Shown: positions 51,146 to 61,952 of the stretch, piece after piece | Layout: each line of letters begins with the position of its first letter | Position numbering within the stretch: position 1 is the stretch's first letter | Origin: Apostichopus japonicus | Taxonomy: Eukaryota > Echinodermata > Holothuroidea > Aspidochirotida > Stichopodidae | NCBI RefSeq assembly: GCF_037975245.1 | Contig: NC_092565.1 | Span: 19,509,999-19,573,998 of the forward strand | Reading direction: 5' to 3' | DNA: 64,000 bases | The notes under the pieces: model-generated | What the model saw: the letters and a program-made list of their open reading frames with translations, nothing else | What the model was told of the DNA's origin: nothing | Database searches by the model: none | Made by a program: the position numbers and the translations under genes

Positions 51146-51396
51146 CAGCAATCTATTGGTCATCTCCAGTTCTTCAACTCTTAATTCCCTCACCTGCAGT
51201 GGCTCTCGCAGGAGCTCGTTCTCAAATTCCAGTTGTTGTCTGGCGTCGCTTTCGGAACTTCCTATCCGTTGCGTGTTTTCGTTCTGCACTGGTGGTCTCC
51301 TTGATTCATCAGCTTGCGTTGGGAGCGATGGATCCCCAGAGCCACAATTACCATTCATTTTGCATAGAACCTTTCGCAGCCTAAGTGGTGGATTGC
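51146..51396 (-). CDS. Unrecognised CxxC gene: exon with start codon and coiled coil
   Basis: Acceptor TTGTTGCTTCTAGACAG|GC (exon from 51396) follows a T-rich tract. The ATG at 51356-51358 has context AAAATGA; an ATG 11 bases upstream opens only a five-codon frame, making a tiny upstream frame. The protein begins MNGNCGSGDPSLPTQ and continues through a polar stretch. It then has a heptad-like segment, QLEFENELLREPLQ then ELRVEELEMTNRLL, likely a short coiled coil. Two phase-0 donors are possible. CAG|GTGAGG (end 51194) is the stronger signal; CTG|GTCAGT (end 51146) keeps the whole coil. Both join in frame to the exon at 48586. No domain family is recognised. Confidence 0.6.
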
Positions 51397-52094
51397 CTGT
51401 CTAGAAGCAACAACAACAACAAGTGGAAAATAGAGAAAAAAATCACAACATTACAACCGCCAATCACTATATATATATCCAATCACTATAAACTAGAAAC
51501 ACTCTATTACACTGCAAATACTGTCATGGAAGCAGCTTTGCTACATGGTGCTATAGATTTGCTTGCGGCCTACTGTTAACTCTAAATCACAATATTCACA
51601 GTCAACTTGTACAGTACATTTGTTAATAAATAAAGATGAACCCATGAGTCGATTTTAAGTTAGTTGTTGATTGTCGTTCATTTGTTCGACGTAATGTGAC
51701 TGTAGTTCCAAGGTAGCTCGGAGGTAATGTGAAAGAATTAGCCTGTTTATGTAACATGTTCTGGTGTCACAGTACCACACATTTCGCTACTGAGGCACAT
51801 GTCTACAACACTGGTCTGCATAGCAAACCTCTGAGAACTTAAATGTTGAAGCTTTATAACATCTTGACTTGCTAATAACCAATCGAGCAAACACCATTCA
51901 GGAAAGTTTGCCCACTTCTGCCACGTGTTAAAAATACCAGTGAACATTGCAAGTGCAAAAATGAAGAGAAAATACTATTATGGAATCCGGTTGTCAGCAG
52001 GCTTTTCAGATCTCCACCCTTTTCTTGATAATTCTGAATCTGAATGAGTTAAGTCGGCAAAAATCCTACTAGAGTACATAAACGCCAACCGAGC

Positions 52095-52960
52095 ACTACA
52101 AAGTATGAGTATAACTTATTAGTTAACAAAACAAGAGTAAGCTTGTCTTTGAAACAGTCTAGACTAGGTGCATGCACAATGTCTGATGGCAAAGTATTCC
52201 AATCTTTTAAAGTGTGGGAAAAAACGGAATATTTATATAAATTCTTTCTAGCGTAGGAACTTGACAGATAAACTCATGTTTGTTTCTTGTGTTAACAGGT
52301 TTTGTTATGATTAGATTGTCTTTATCAATGGATACAAGATTGTTATTGATTTTATAAACCATTTATATGTGTGCTTTCTTCTTGTTTTTAGCATGGGCCA
52401 ATTTTCTAATTCCTCAAAAATATTTGTCACACTGGATTAATAAGAGTAGTCTGCCATACAAAATCTGGCGGCTCTTCTCTGAATAGCTCCTATTTTATCC
52501 ACATCACATTGGTGATGGGGGTCCCAGACTACTGAATCATAATCTAGTAGTAGTAGCCTACTGGCTTGACAAGAGTTTTGTTTGCTGTGGTTTAAACATC
52601 TTTGGGACAGCTTGAGAGGGTACGTTTTAGAAGGCTAAGAACACGTTTTGCTTCATTGGTTGTCTTATTAATATGTTAATCCCATCTAAGTTTGCTATCA
52701 ATTTCAACACCATGGTAAGGGTGAGAGTCAACAACTTTTAGGGGTTGGTTGCACATTTAGAGGGGTTAAAATTCATTTGCCATTTATTTTGCCATTGTTC
52801 CAGTTTATTAAGTAGGTCATCTTGGGGGATTTGTAGGTCAGTTTGGCTATCAACTTTTTAATACACAGCAAACAACTGTGCTACTTGTATTATCAGGGAT
52901 TGTCAATTAAATATAAAAGGAACAGTAATAAGGACCCAAAATTAATTCACAAAGAAGGTC
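52095..52960 (-). mobile_element. Decayed CR1-like LINE, reverse-transcriptase C-terminal half
   Basis: Read on the minus strand in shifting frames, hallmark RT blocks appear in the right order. LGP-type and YI-DLP-like remnants lie near 52940-52890 and an LFA remnant of the catalytic FADD box near 52875-52865. LEQWQNKWQMNFNPSKC spans 52806-52756, and a GVEIDSKLRWD block is near 52710-52675. Then come SCPKDV (near 52605), DSVVWDPHHQ (near 52535-52505), IGAIQRRAARFCMAD (near 52495-52453) and WNTLPSDIVHAPSLDCFKDK (52203-52143). Stops and frame changes show it is dead. It lies in the first intron or upstream of the minus-strand CxxC gene. It is a different copy, and by sequence a different subfamily, from the LINE at 10548. 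Confidence 0.85.
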
Positions 52961-53405
52961 ATCTGGTAATTTACATGATTATACCTCCTTGAACTGTATT
53001 ATTTTTTTAAATTTCCATCATATGTATTATATATTATATAATTCCTTTGTAAGGGAATTATGTACATATGAGAAAATGAATGAATTGGTGTCAATGTTAC
53101 AGCTTTTCATATCCAGATGAATTGGTCAGATCTGGTCGCGGCAAATTACTAAGATTTAATTCATGATATCCACACTGGCACTTTACTGCCACAAAACTAC
53201 TGCATTAAAATTATTCATCACGTCAAATAGTCTTTTATCTCACAAGCGTTCAACAAAACGTTCGCAACCGACCTTACTATAGCATTTAGGCCTAGCCTAT
53301 ACGACTCGAGATGTTTTAACGTTTAACTTTAACAAAGGCTCAATTTTTCCTTACAGGATAACAAACGAAACATTAATGACATCAGCATGAACAAAGTAAG
53401 CCTAC

Positions 53406-53480
53406 CTGATTGTCCAATTCGACAGCATTTGTGGAAGTATAATCTCTTAGCTCCACGGTAAGTACTGATAGTAGCGGCGC
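53406..53480 (-). other. Possible 5' untranslated exon of the CxxC gene
   Basis: On the minus strand GACAATCAG|GTAGGC at 53404-53408 forms a donor that could feed the acceptor at 51396. The sequence just upstream (53470-53520) is more GC-balanced. The exon start is a guess; no coding is claimed. Confidence 0.25.
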
Positions 53481-53908
53481 ACCTCTTACCAGCTCCGTCG
53501 CTAACGCTGCTACGAATTACACTAACAAAATGTTACCAATGCCTGGTCCTCTTATTAACTGCGCAATTCGACTACATCGTTCGATCTCAAAATCGGGAGA
53601 GGGTTAACACATGGGAATTTGTTCTTGTTTACAAATATCACCACCAAGAACAGATATGCTTTTACTGTATGTCGTATGTCGTTCATAATATTGAATATTC
53701 ATATCTAAAAAATTTCCGCGCACACATGAGATCATACGGTGGTTTAAAAGAGACATAAGAAAGAAAAAGAAATTGATATAAAAAGTCAATATTTTGACTA
53801 TTTAAGTCAAACTTTTAGAACTTACTGAAAATATTATGTAAATAAGGTAGCCGTTTTACGTGCCATATACATTGTTCAGTGTTGAAATGAAAGTCACGAA
53901 CACTGAGC

Positions 53909-54201
53909 AAGGCGCGTAGCCAAGGGGGGGGGGGCGAAGGGGGCAGCCGATCGCGCCCCCCTTTGATTTTTTTTTTTTTTATTATTGTTTTTATGATATC
54001 GCTAGTAATTTCAAAAGAGAAAATGATAAGATGCAACTTACAAGGCCTGGGAAGTGCCATTTCCAGCAATCTGGGAGGCATTTTCAGCCAAAATTTTCTT
54101 GTACGCTTCGCGCCAACCATGGTGGCGATACGCTTAGATAGTGTGTAATGCCGAATCTACAGTTTCGCCCCTCCCTTGGCAAATTCCTGGCTATGCGCCT
54201 G
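53909..54201. mobile_element. hAT-type MITE, 293 bp, with perfect 8-bp target duplication
   Basis: Inverted ends AAGGCGCGTAGCCAAGG and CCTGGCTATGCGCCTG, next to G and C tracts. CACTGAGC occurs exactly on both sides (53901-53908 and 54202-54209), an 8-bp duplication diagnostic of hAT-type insertion. The right half (TTTTCTTGTACGC, CGCGCCAACCATGGTGGCG) matches the right arm of the larger element at 33551-35091. No coding capacity. Confidence 0.85.
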
Positions 54202-54230
54202 CACTGAGCTGTGTTTTTGTTAATCAATCT

Positions 54231-54586
54231 GGGGCCTGTTTCACAAAACTCGACTTACGCACACATGACTTAGTGCTGTGCGGACTCGACTTACACTAAG
54301 ACGCGACTTCAACGGAGTGTTAGCTCAGTGGTTAACACCGGTGCCTTTCAATCATAAGGTCCCCGGTTCGAGTCACTCCCAGATTAGTGTATGTCATCCA
54401 GTTACAGAGTTGTTAACAATTAACAATTCATAATCATGGACGTTAAATATGAATGTGAGAGACTGACTTCGGTCAGCTTGCGACTTTGATAAGCCAATTA
54501 GGCTTCTTCGCGAGTTCCTGCTTGCAGGAGGATCTAATATACATACATACATACATACATACTTAGTGCTTTGTGAAACAGGCCCC
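54231..54586. mobile_element. Short inverted-repeat element (MITE) interrupted by a SINE
   Basis: Left end GGGGCCTGTTTCACAAAA (54231-54248) is matched by the inverted CTTTGTGAAACAGGCCCC (54569-54586). Removing the SINE at 54314-54563 leaves an element of about 105 bp. The internal sequence ACTTAGTGCT occurs on both sides of the SINE. This type of TIR is common in small palindromic elements. No coding. Confidence 0.75.
54314..54563 (+). mobile_element. tRNA-derived SINE
   Basis: The first 66 bases are tRNA-like. GGAGTG pairs with CACTCC as an acceptor stem; an A box TAGCTCAGTGG lies at 54321-54331 and a B box GGTTCGAGTCA at 54365-54375. There is a CCTT/AAGG anticodon-type stem with an enlarged loop, so it is unlikely to be a functional tRNA. 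A non-tRNA body of about 150 bp follows, with a TCCTGC/GCAGGA hairpin near 54513-54530 and a (CATA)n tail (54538-54563). Head, body and short tandem tail in this order are the SINE signature. It would be transcribed by RNA polymerase III and depend on a LINE for movement. Confidence 0.85.
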
Positions 54587-54659
54587 TGGGCTTTCTATTA
54601 TAGTGCCCAAATCTGGTAGTGCTTGTATTAGCAGAGTCGAGTGGCAAGACTGATTGCAT

Positions 54660-54725
54660 CACTCCATCTTTGTGGTAGTACTAGCGGCTGCCCCCTTGCC
54701 CCCCCCCCCCCCCCTTGGCTGGGCG
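54660..54725. repeat. C tract with GCGTAGCCAGG-family remnant
   Basis: A long C run (54700-54714) is followed by TTGGCTGGGCG, resembling an eroded end of the hAT-like family. Too degraded to delimit. Confidence 0.3.
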
Positions 54726-55686
54726 TAATGCAGATTTGACCGTACCCCGTGAGCAGCGGGAGTTTGGGAAAGGACCAAGGAGACTGAACAACCACAAGTG
54801 ACGTACTAGTCCAGGTACACAGACGGGGCTTTTCAAAATTTTGAGATAAAGAGTCAAAATTTTTACTTTTAAAGTCAAAATTGTGAGATTTTGGAACACT
54901 CTTCTTTCTTTTCTATGTCCCTATAAGCCACCGTAAGATCCATTTGCGATTATTGTATACCTGCTGTGGACTGGGTCTGCGAGCCTCGAACTCCCGGCAA
55001 AACAAAAACCACTGTTATCAATTGGACATTTAATTTTTAGCGCAAAAGCACCCAGAAACACCTTTACACTTTCTTCGATGAGCTTCCTTTGTACGCGACT
55101 TGGCTAATTGTGTGACGGCTTTTTAATATGTGAGTGGTATACGCATGCATGTACGAAGGGAAATTTCATTTAACATCACAATCATAGACTCGGTCGGTAC
55201 AACCATAGGTCTAAACTTGTACCAAGTTGTGCTCCTAAAAATATGTGGTAGGCCTAGCCGAATGTCGTATGAAAATATAGTGAAAGCTAAGTTTCAGAAG
55301 TCCTTACTCCACAACGAAAAGAGGTAATTTTTGTTTAAACCGTTTGCACGACAATACAGTCAAACTCTGAAAGCATTGCATGGTGCACGAGTTTGCTGTA
55401 TTTCATGTGCTGATGAGGAATGAAAACTGCTAGGATCTCATTTTGCAAAAGTGTCAGTGTATGCTGTGTAGACCAGGGTGGCTTGACAGGCAGCCTGTTC
55501 TGACTTTCCAAAGCAAAAGACCAAACTTTGCTGTAATATTCTATGGATCATTACTAACTAGTTTTTAACAGCTGGGCCAGAGAAATCTGTTTCATTGTAT
55601 GACCTGTTCCACTCAATATTGCTGTTATTTTGCAAAGAAAAAAAAACTACACCCTTACTAAAGTATGAGCAGTGAGTTGCTACTCT

Positions 55687-56309
55687 TAAAGGTATGCTGT
55701 ATTAGCCCCAAATATGCTAGATATTCATAAATGGTCAACTTTGGTCAAAATTCTTAAACTGTTTTTATTACAAACATCAAGGAAATTTTCCTCACTGGGA
55801 CATTCAGTCATCTTGTGTTTTCCATTAAAATGTCTGAGAACAACTTGGAGAGTAAAGACCTCCTAAGAATGTACTTTTTCTAAACTTCTAGCAATAATAG
55901 CATGCTATAATTTGGGGCCTACACTGAATTCCTGCTCCCCAGCTGGTCTGACAACCTGTTTTTGACAGTGATAGCTTTCATCCAAAAAAATTTGCAGCCC
56001 AGCTCACAAACCTTACTTTCAAGGTCTTCAGTTATTGTCACCAAATTTTAACAAGCTTATAATTGCATGAAAATTTTTCAAAAGCATTTTCTTGGAGGTA
56101 TAATTATTCTGATCCCTCTACTTTTATCACAGACAACCAGGAATTAATGTTAGAATAGAAAATAAAATGTCTCATTGTGGATAACTATACATCAGCTCAG
56201 AGTAGATCTAGTAAAATAGGCTACTAAAAAAATAGGCTTAAATTTGATCATGATCGTGGCCATTATCTGAATTTCTAGCATATTTGGGGGCATTACTGAT
56301 ATACTTTAG
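55687..56309. mobile_element. Non-autonomous DNA element with about 50-bp imperfect TIRs
   Basis: The left end TAAAGGTATGCTGTATTAGC continues into CCCCAAATATGCTAGATATTCA. The reverse complement of 56259-56309 reads CTAAAGTATATCAGTAATGC then CCCCCAAATATGCTAGAAATTCAG, an imperfect inverted copy. The left 235 bp are also found at 61155-61392 in direct orientation. No transposase coding. A possible TA target duplication cannot be confirmed. Confidence 0.7.
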
Positions 56310-57346
56310 TGTAAGATTTGTGAGCTGATGTTGCAGAGGGCAAAATGTGAATTTTATCGAAGTGCTATAACCATAGAACCAGAACATGAAAGGTGCTGAT
56401 AAATCCATTCCTTTACATGTTTTGCATCTTTAATTTTTCCATGAAATTTTGAGTAGATGTTACAGCCTCCCCAACACCCTGCAACCCCCGGCCCCTCCCC
56501 ACATCCCAATTTAAAAAATATCTTGGTAACTTGAAGATTTAGTACTTTTTCCAGTCAAACAGTTCTAATTCTCTGTTTGTTCTAAACATAGAGGTCAGTT
56601 TGTTTTGGTTCAACCATGATTACCAACACAGCAAATCGTCGACATCACTAATATTTCCCTTGGCTGTGACCATGTGATCATTAGTGATGTACACAGTGCT
56701 ATGACCACATCTCCCAAAAGTTTGAGATTTGGTGTTTTAGCCACAGGAAGACATCACATACAGTACTGCAACAAGCAAACAGACTTTGATCAAACTTAAC
56801 CTAACCTTATTTTTACCTTGCTATTCTGTCTACAAACTGTACCTGCATTAGGCTGCATATGTTTGCATGTAAACAGTCTAGCCTGCAGTCCATGCCCTTT
56901 GGTATCTTTGTGCTTTGTACAGACCATATTCCAAACTTACTACAGTCATATGATCAGCTACATGCTAAACAACTGCAATGCACACGTGAGGTAGTGGCAT
57001 ATATACTGCTACATACTGTATAGTTCCATATAGCATTTGTTGTGGACTTGTGATATATATTAGAATATATAACACTTTCCTCTGGTTTGTACAAGCAGTT
57101 GCAAAGGTTAATTGCCAGTTGCCTAGCTAGCTCCATATTACAGTAATATTGGACTTGGATATCGAGGAAGGAATTTTACCATTAGTTGTTGTGTTTTACT
57201 GATCGACTGGATTTGCCAGTGCATGGTGAACAATTATTTTGTCAATCAAACAGGATCAGCATCAAACGGGACTCTTACATCTGCTAAGTACTGCAGATAG
57301 TGTTTAACTACGACAAAGTCTGGTTAGATAGTCTCTACACTGAAAG

Positions 57347-57463
57347 ATGACACCCAAAGGTGCGTCTGAGTGTGTAAGCTGTATTCAGTCCGAGCAGGAT
57401 GCCGGGATTAACAGCTCCTGTCACTGCAATGGATCCACCATTTTGTCACAGTTAAAAGAGAAG
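57347..57463 (+). CDS. Probable first coding exon, family not recognised
   Basis: ATG at 57347-57349 (context AAGATGA) opens 39 codons up to a consensus donor AAG|GTAAGT at 57463/57464, phase 0. The peptide begins MTPKGASECVSC and contains CVSC and a CHC, then ILSQLKEK. Cysteine spacing hints at metal binding but is not enough for a family. The segment has balanced base composition and protein-like codon use within AT-rich DNA. The satellite-like element at 57799-59187 would lie in its first intron. I could not identify the next exon with confidence. A candidate acceptor TTTATTTCAG|GCA at 62219 would be in phase, but its frame is unremarkable. Confidence 0.5.
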
Positions 57464-57798
57464 GTAAGTTTATATTGTATCTGTGGGTCAAGTTAATTCT
57501 TCAACTGTTTGTGTCGATTTTTGTAATCTAGTTAACTAGTCCTTCTATCCTGCAGTATAAAACAATCCCATTTATACTTAGAGGCAGGTCCTTGATGTGG
57601 CTATATATAGTCCAGTAGGACTACCAGGCTGTATATTAAACTATTCAGAAAAAGTTGACAACCTTAAAATGTCCTTTTTTGCAATTCGTATATGTTCAGT
57701 TTAACTAAATAGAACCAGAAACCTCTCCCTGAAGGAATCGCTCAAATCCTTGTGGTGTGCAAAAAAGGAAGAACACTCAAAGATCGAGGGTGGCTCCC

Positions 57799-59187
57799 CA
57801 GTAAACATTTTGACGTCGGATCGACGTTGGGTTTGGGTCGCGTGAAATGGTCGGACCGACGTCTCCCACGTTTCCGTTTGCAAAGTGGGGCAACGTCGAT
57901 TCGACGTCGATTCAGACGTCCAATATTCGTTGGTCCGACGTTTGGCCGACTCTTCGGTATACCGTTCAAACGACGTTCATTGGACGTCTTTCCAACAATT
58001 AATGTCGACGTCAATTCGACGTCGATGAAACCGTCCAATATTCGTTGATCCGACGTTTGGCCGACTCTTCGGTATACGTTGAAACGACGTTAACTGGACG
58101 TCTTCCCAACATTCAATGTCGACGTCGAAACGACGTCGATAAAACCGTCCAATAATCGTCGGTCCGACGTTTGGCCGACTCTACGTTATACCGTTCAAAC
58201 GACGTTCACTGCACGTCTTTCCAACATTTAAGGTCGACGTCGAATCGACGTCGATGAAACCGTCCAAAATTCGTTGGTCCGACCTTTGGCCGACTCTTTG
58301 GTATACCTTTCAAACGACGTTCATTTGACGTCTTTCCAACATTTAATGTCGACGTCGAATCGACGTCGATGAAACCGTCCAATATTCGTTGGTCCGGCGT
58401 TTGGCCGACTCTTCGGTATACCGTTCAAACGACGTTCATTGGAAGTTTTTCCAACATTTAATGTCGACGTTGATTTGACGTCGATGAAACCGTCCATTAA
58501 TCGTTGGTCCGACGTTTGGCCGACTCTTCGGTATACAGTTAAAACGACGTACATTGGACGTCTTTCCAACAATTAATGTCGACGTCGATTCGACGTCGAT
58601 GAAACCGTCCAATAATCGTAGGTCCGACGTTTGGTCGACTCTTCGGTATACGTTGAAACGACGTTAACTGGACGTCTTCCCAACATTCAATGTCGACGTC
58701 GAAACGACGTCGATAAAACCGTCCAATAATCGTCGGTCCGACGTTTGGCCGACTCTACGTTATACCGTTCAAACGACGTTCATTTCACGTCTTTCCAACA
58801 TTTAATGTCGACGTCGAATCGACGTCGATGAAACCGTCCACAGTTCGTTGGTCCGACCTTTGGCCGACTCTTTGGTATACCTTTCAAACGACGTTCATTT
58901 GACGTCTTTCCAACATTTAATGTCGACATCGAATCGACGTCGATGAAACCGTCCAATATTCGTTGGTCCGACGTTTGGCCGACTCTTCGGTATACCGTTC
59001 AAACGACGTTCATTGGACGTTTTTCCAACATTTAATGTCGACGTTGATTTGACGTCGATGAAACCGTCCATTATTCGTTGGTCCGACGTTTGGCCGTCTC
59101 TTCGATATACCAAACGACGTTAAGTGGACGTCTTTGTAACACATCATTTTAACGTCGGATTGACTCTGGCTTGGTTTATAGTTTACT
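57799..59187. repeat. CpG-rich 115-bp satellite-like element with 574-bp higher-order repeat
   Basis: Eleven monomers of 114-115 bp are marked by GGACGTCTTTCCAACA-type sequence at 57982, 58096, 58211, 58326, 58441, 58556, 58670, 58785, 58900, 59015 and 59126. Variants repeat every five monomers at exactly 574 bp (57982/58556, 58096/58670, 58211/58785, 58326/58900, 58441/59015). Each monomer holds the palindromic TCGACGTCGAATCGACGTCG core. The two edges share a related sequence (TTTTGACGTCGGATCGACG and TTTTAACGTCGGATTGAC) and carry a short inverted AGTAAAC/GTTTACT. Open frames inside are repeat-derived. Confidence 0.95.
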
Positions 59188-59189
59188 AA

Positions 59190-61150
59190 CAATGTATGGT
59201 AAGTTTGTTTTAAATCGAAAAATGAAAAACATGAGTTGATTGAAATATTTCGTTTTAAAAGAAAACGGCCCTTTTATATTTGATTACAATAATATGATAA
59301 AGTCACAAGAAAAGTCTACTATAAAGTTAATAGAGGTAAAATGCGCTACATAGCACAGACTATATGTTACTACAGCTGCATGTTTATTAAAAGGCAATGG
59401 AAGTTGTTGACTGTTGTTCCAAACTTATCAACATAAACCGTTGTGGTAAAAAGGAGCGCTCTACATGTACATTGTCGTACGAGTTACACCCCACCGCCGA
59501 TGAAATGCCATATGTTAAAGTCCCATTCATAGTTTCCTCATGAATTTCAGAAAACAAACTTCCGAATTAGATTCCAACGTTTCTTAACCTAAATACACTC
59601 TGACCAGGTGGGTTTTATGGAGAAAAGCTGTCGCAATCGAAAGAAAGAAAAAAAAATTTCTGTCGCCCTTATGGCGGTAACGATTTACCGTAATATCACT
59701 GCAACCGCCTACGGTTCATTACACAAATGTAAAGAAAATAGTCCATGCAGTCCTATTGGTATCGCATTTTACAAGTAGAATAGGTTTGACACCGCTAGGT
59801 CACGGTACTAATCTCCCACCAAAATATGCCTTCTCGCATTCACTACACTAGAGGTAGGGAAAATCCCGAAAACACTCGAGAAGTACAAAAAGGAAAATTA
59901 CCAACAAAATAAAACAATGTAAAAAATAAATATTGAAATCCACGAGCATTTTCCCATAACAGCAATCCAAAACAAGTAGTGATTGCCTAGTCTGTAATAC
60001 AACTGAAATTTCGAAATATAAATATTTTTACATCAGTTCTGGAGTCGTTACTAGACACACGTAGATTGGAAATGTCGGTGCCTTTGTGCATATACCACAT
60101 TCTGTCTATCTACAAGATGTAAGGTCATTAACCTCGTTGCACTTTTGACATTCCCTTGGTTCCCACAATCCCTTAAAAAGAAAAACATAAGAAATTGCTT
60201 GACCCGCTATTTCAGACGTCTAGTCAATTCAGAAAAAAAAAACAATAAAAAGATAAACAGCACGTGACGTTTCTTTCTCACTCTTGGTTGGTCCTTTCAA
60301 TGACAGATTTGATGAATTAGGTAACATTGAACCAATGAGTGACCAGATGCCCGAACATGAGTGAGCCCAAGAGTTCTTATTTCAGAGGCATGTCAGTAGT
60401 GAAAAGTTAGTCGAAACAATCGCTCTTAGCTAGTGATCGTTGTTTGCGGACGTACAGGCTATTTAAGTAAACATGGTTTCTTATCAGTATCTTGAAGTAA
60501 ACTTAACAACGCTAATTGGACTTTAATTTAGAGACGAGAGAGGTAATCTTATAATCAACGGAATATTTGACTCATTTACTTGAGCAAGGGCGAGAAATCG
60601 AGATACCAGTTATACCGAGCTCACAAGGCGTCGTCACACTCGTAGCAGTAAACCGCCTCATAACACTTGTTACGGATCGCCATTCCAGCCTAATAATTTG
60701 TTTTCCAATTAATACGAGAATAAACGCAATAATACAGATATCGTGCTACCAAAAACACGGAATGAGCAGTATCGATAGAGTTGATAGGTAAGTACATATT
60801 TATCCCATCAGTTGTTTAATTATCATGTTACTCGTTCTCAGTTGCTTAGTCAATTACTGCAGAGTAGAAATAAGATACCGAATTGATCGTGCCCTGGATA
60901 ACACTACAGTCTGTACAGGAAGGGCATATGCCGTGGACCTATCAAGTATCAACCGATGTTTTCAATAGCAGTTGGTATATAGTTGCAGTACAATATTTGT
61001 ATATACTATTTTTATTTGTAGCATATTTGGCTAATGCCTGAATCCCAACACCCTCTAACTTAGATTAAAGTTCAGGCCGGGATTTCCTTTGTAAGAATTT
61101 TTTTTTTTTGTAAAGTCGGTCTGCGTATCGACCAGCATGTAGCAGTGCTA
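59190..61150. other. Gene-free stretch with one exon-like segment
   Basis: Mostly without features. An open plus frame at 60567-60791 ends at a good donor GATAG|GTAAGT (60787), and a T-rich acceptor TTCTTATTTCAG precedes 60385. Either could belong to the plus-strand gene starting at 57347 or to a noncoding exon, but no family or phase evidence decides it. Confidence 0.3.
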
Positions 61151-61154
61151 ATTT

Positions 61155-61392
61155 TAAAGGTATGCAGTATTTCCGCGAATTATGCCAGAAATTTAAATAT
61201 GGTCACTTTTGGTCATAATTCTTAAATTGTTTTTATTACCGCCTTCGAAGAAATTTACCCCACTGAGAAATTCTTTCGTCTTGGGTGTTCATTAAGAAAA
61301 TGTCCGAGAACAATTTGGAGAATAACGACCTCCAGGAAAATACTTTTTGAAAATGTCTAGCAATTATAAAGTGCTATAATTTGGGGCCTATG
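61155..61392. mobile_element. Partial second copy of the 55687 element
   Basis: Starts TAAAGGTATGCAGTATT and runs about 235 bp to TATAATTTGGGGCCTA, alignable along its length with 55687-55922 with scattered substitutions. The right TIR is missing, so this copy is truncated. It sits 560 bp beyond the stop codon of the DUF4806 gene. Confidence 0.75.
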
Positions 61393-61952
61393 CAGACTAC
61401 TTTTAAACTGGGGGTGGTAACTTGATAATAGTCACCAAAAGTATGGTGGGATAAGAAAATTGCCAGAATGGCTTCTGGTCACTACCAATCTTATATAATA
61501 ACTCACCATTTTGTATTTAAGCACTCTTAATTTGTAAGAAAAAAAGTAGCACCATCCTCTGGGAAAGGCACTGGAGGAACCAGGAAGCAAACAGAATACC
61601 ACCAGGCTCCAGCATGTAGTTTATATGTCATGCAGGCACTTTGGGCTGATATGAGGCTAAGGACTACTTTGAATTGTAATAAAATATCTTTCACTAGGAG
61701 AATGGAATTGCATTTGATGCAAGGATGTAGACCCTGCAAGATTTTTTTACTGATTACTTTTACTGCTATAGTCTTCAAAATGTGTTAGAAGACTATAATA
61801 TAGCCATTACTATTTACAAGGCATGTTAAGTGAAAGGAACAGTTTAATGACAGTTCAAAAGTGTCACACTAAAGTTAAACAATGGGAAAGCAGTCTTGAT
61901 ACTGATAATGGAAAGATGATCTAGGCTTATGTTGAATTTAAAGTATTTGACT

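Noticed and set aside
54314..54379. Functional tRNA gene
   Set aside because: A and B boxes and an acceptor stem are present, but the head is short (66 bases) and the anticodon loop enlarged. It continues into a SINE body and a CATA tail.
57701..59192. Open frames of 60-98 codons on both strands with shared peptide motifs
   Set aside because: The shared peptides follow the 115-bp monomers, are open on both strands and shift frame between monomers, so they are translations of the satellite-like repeat.
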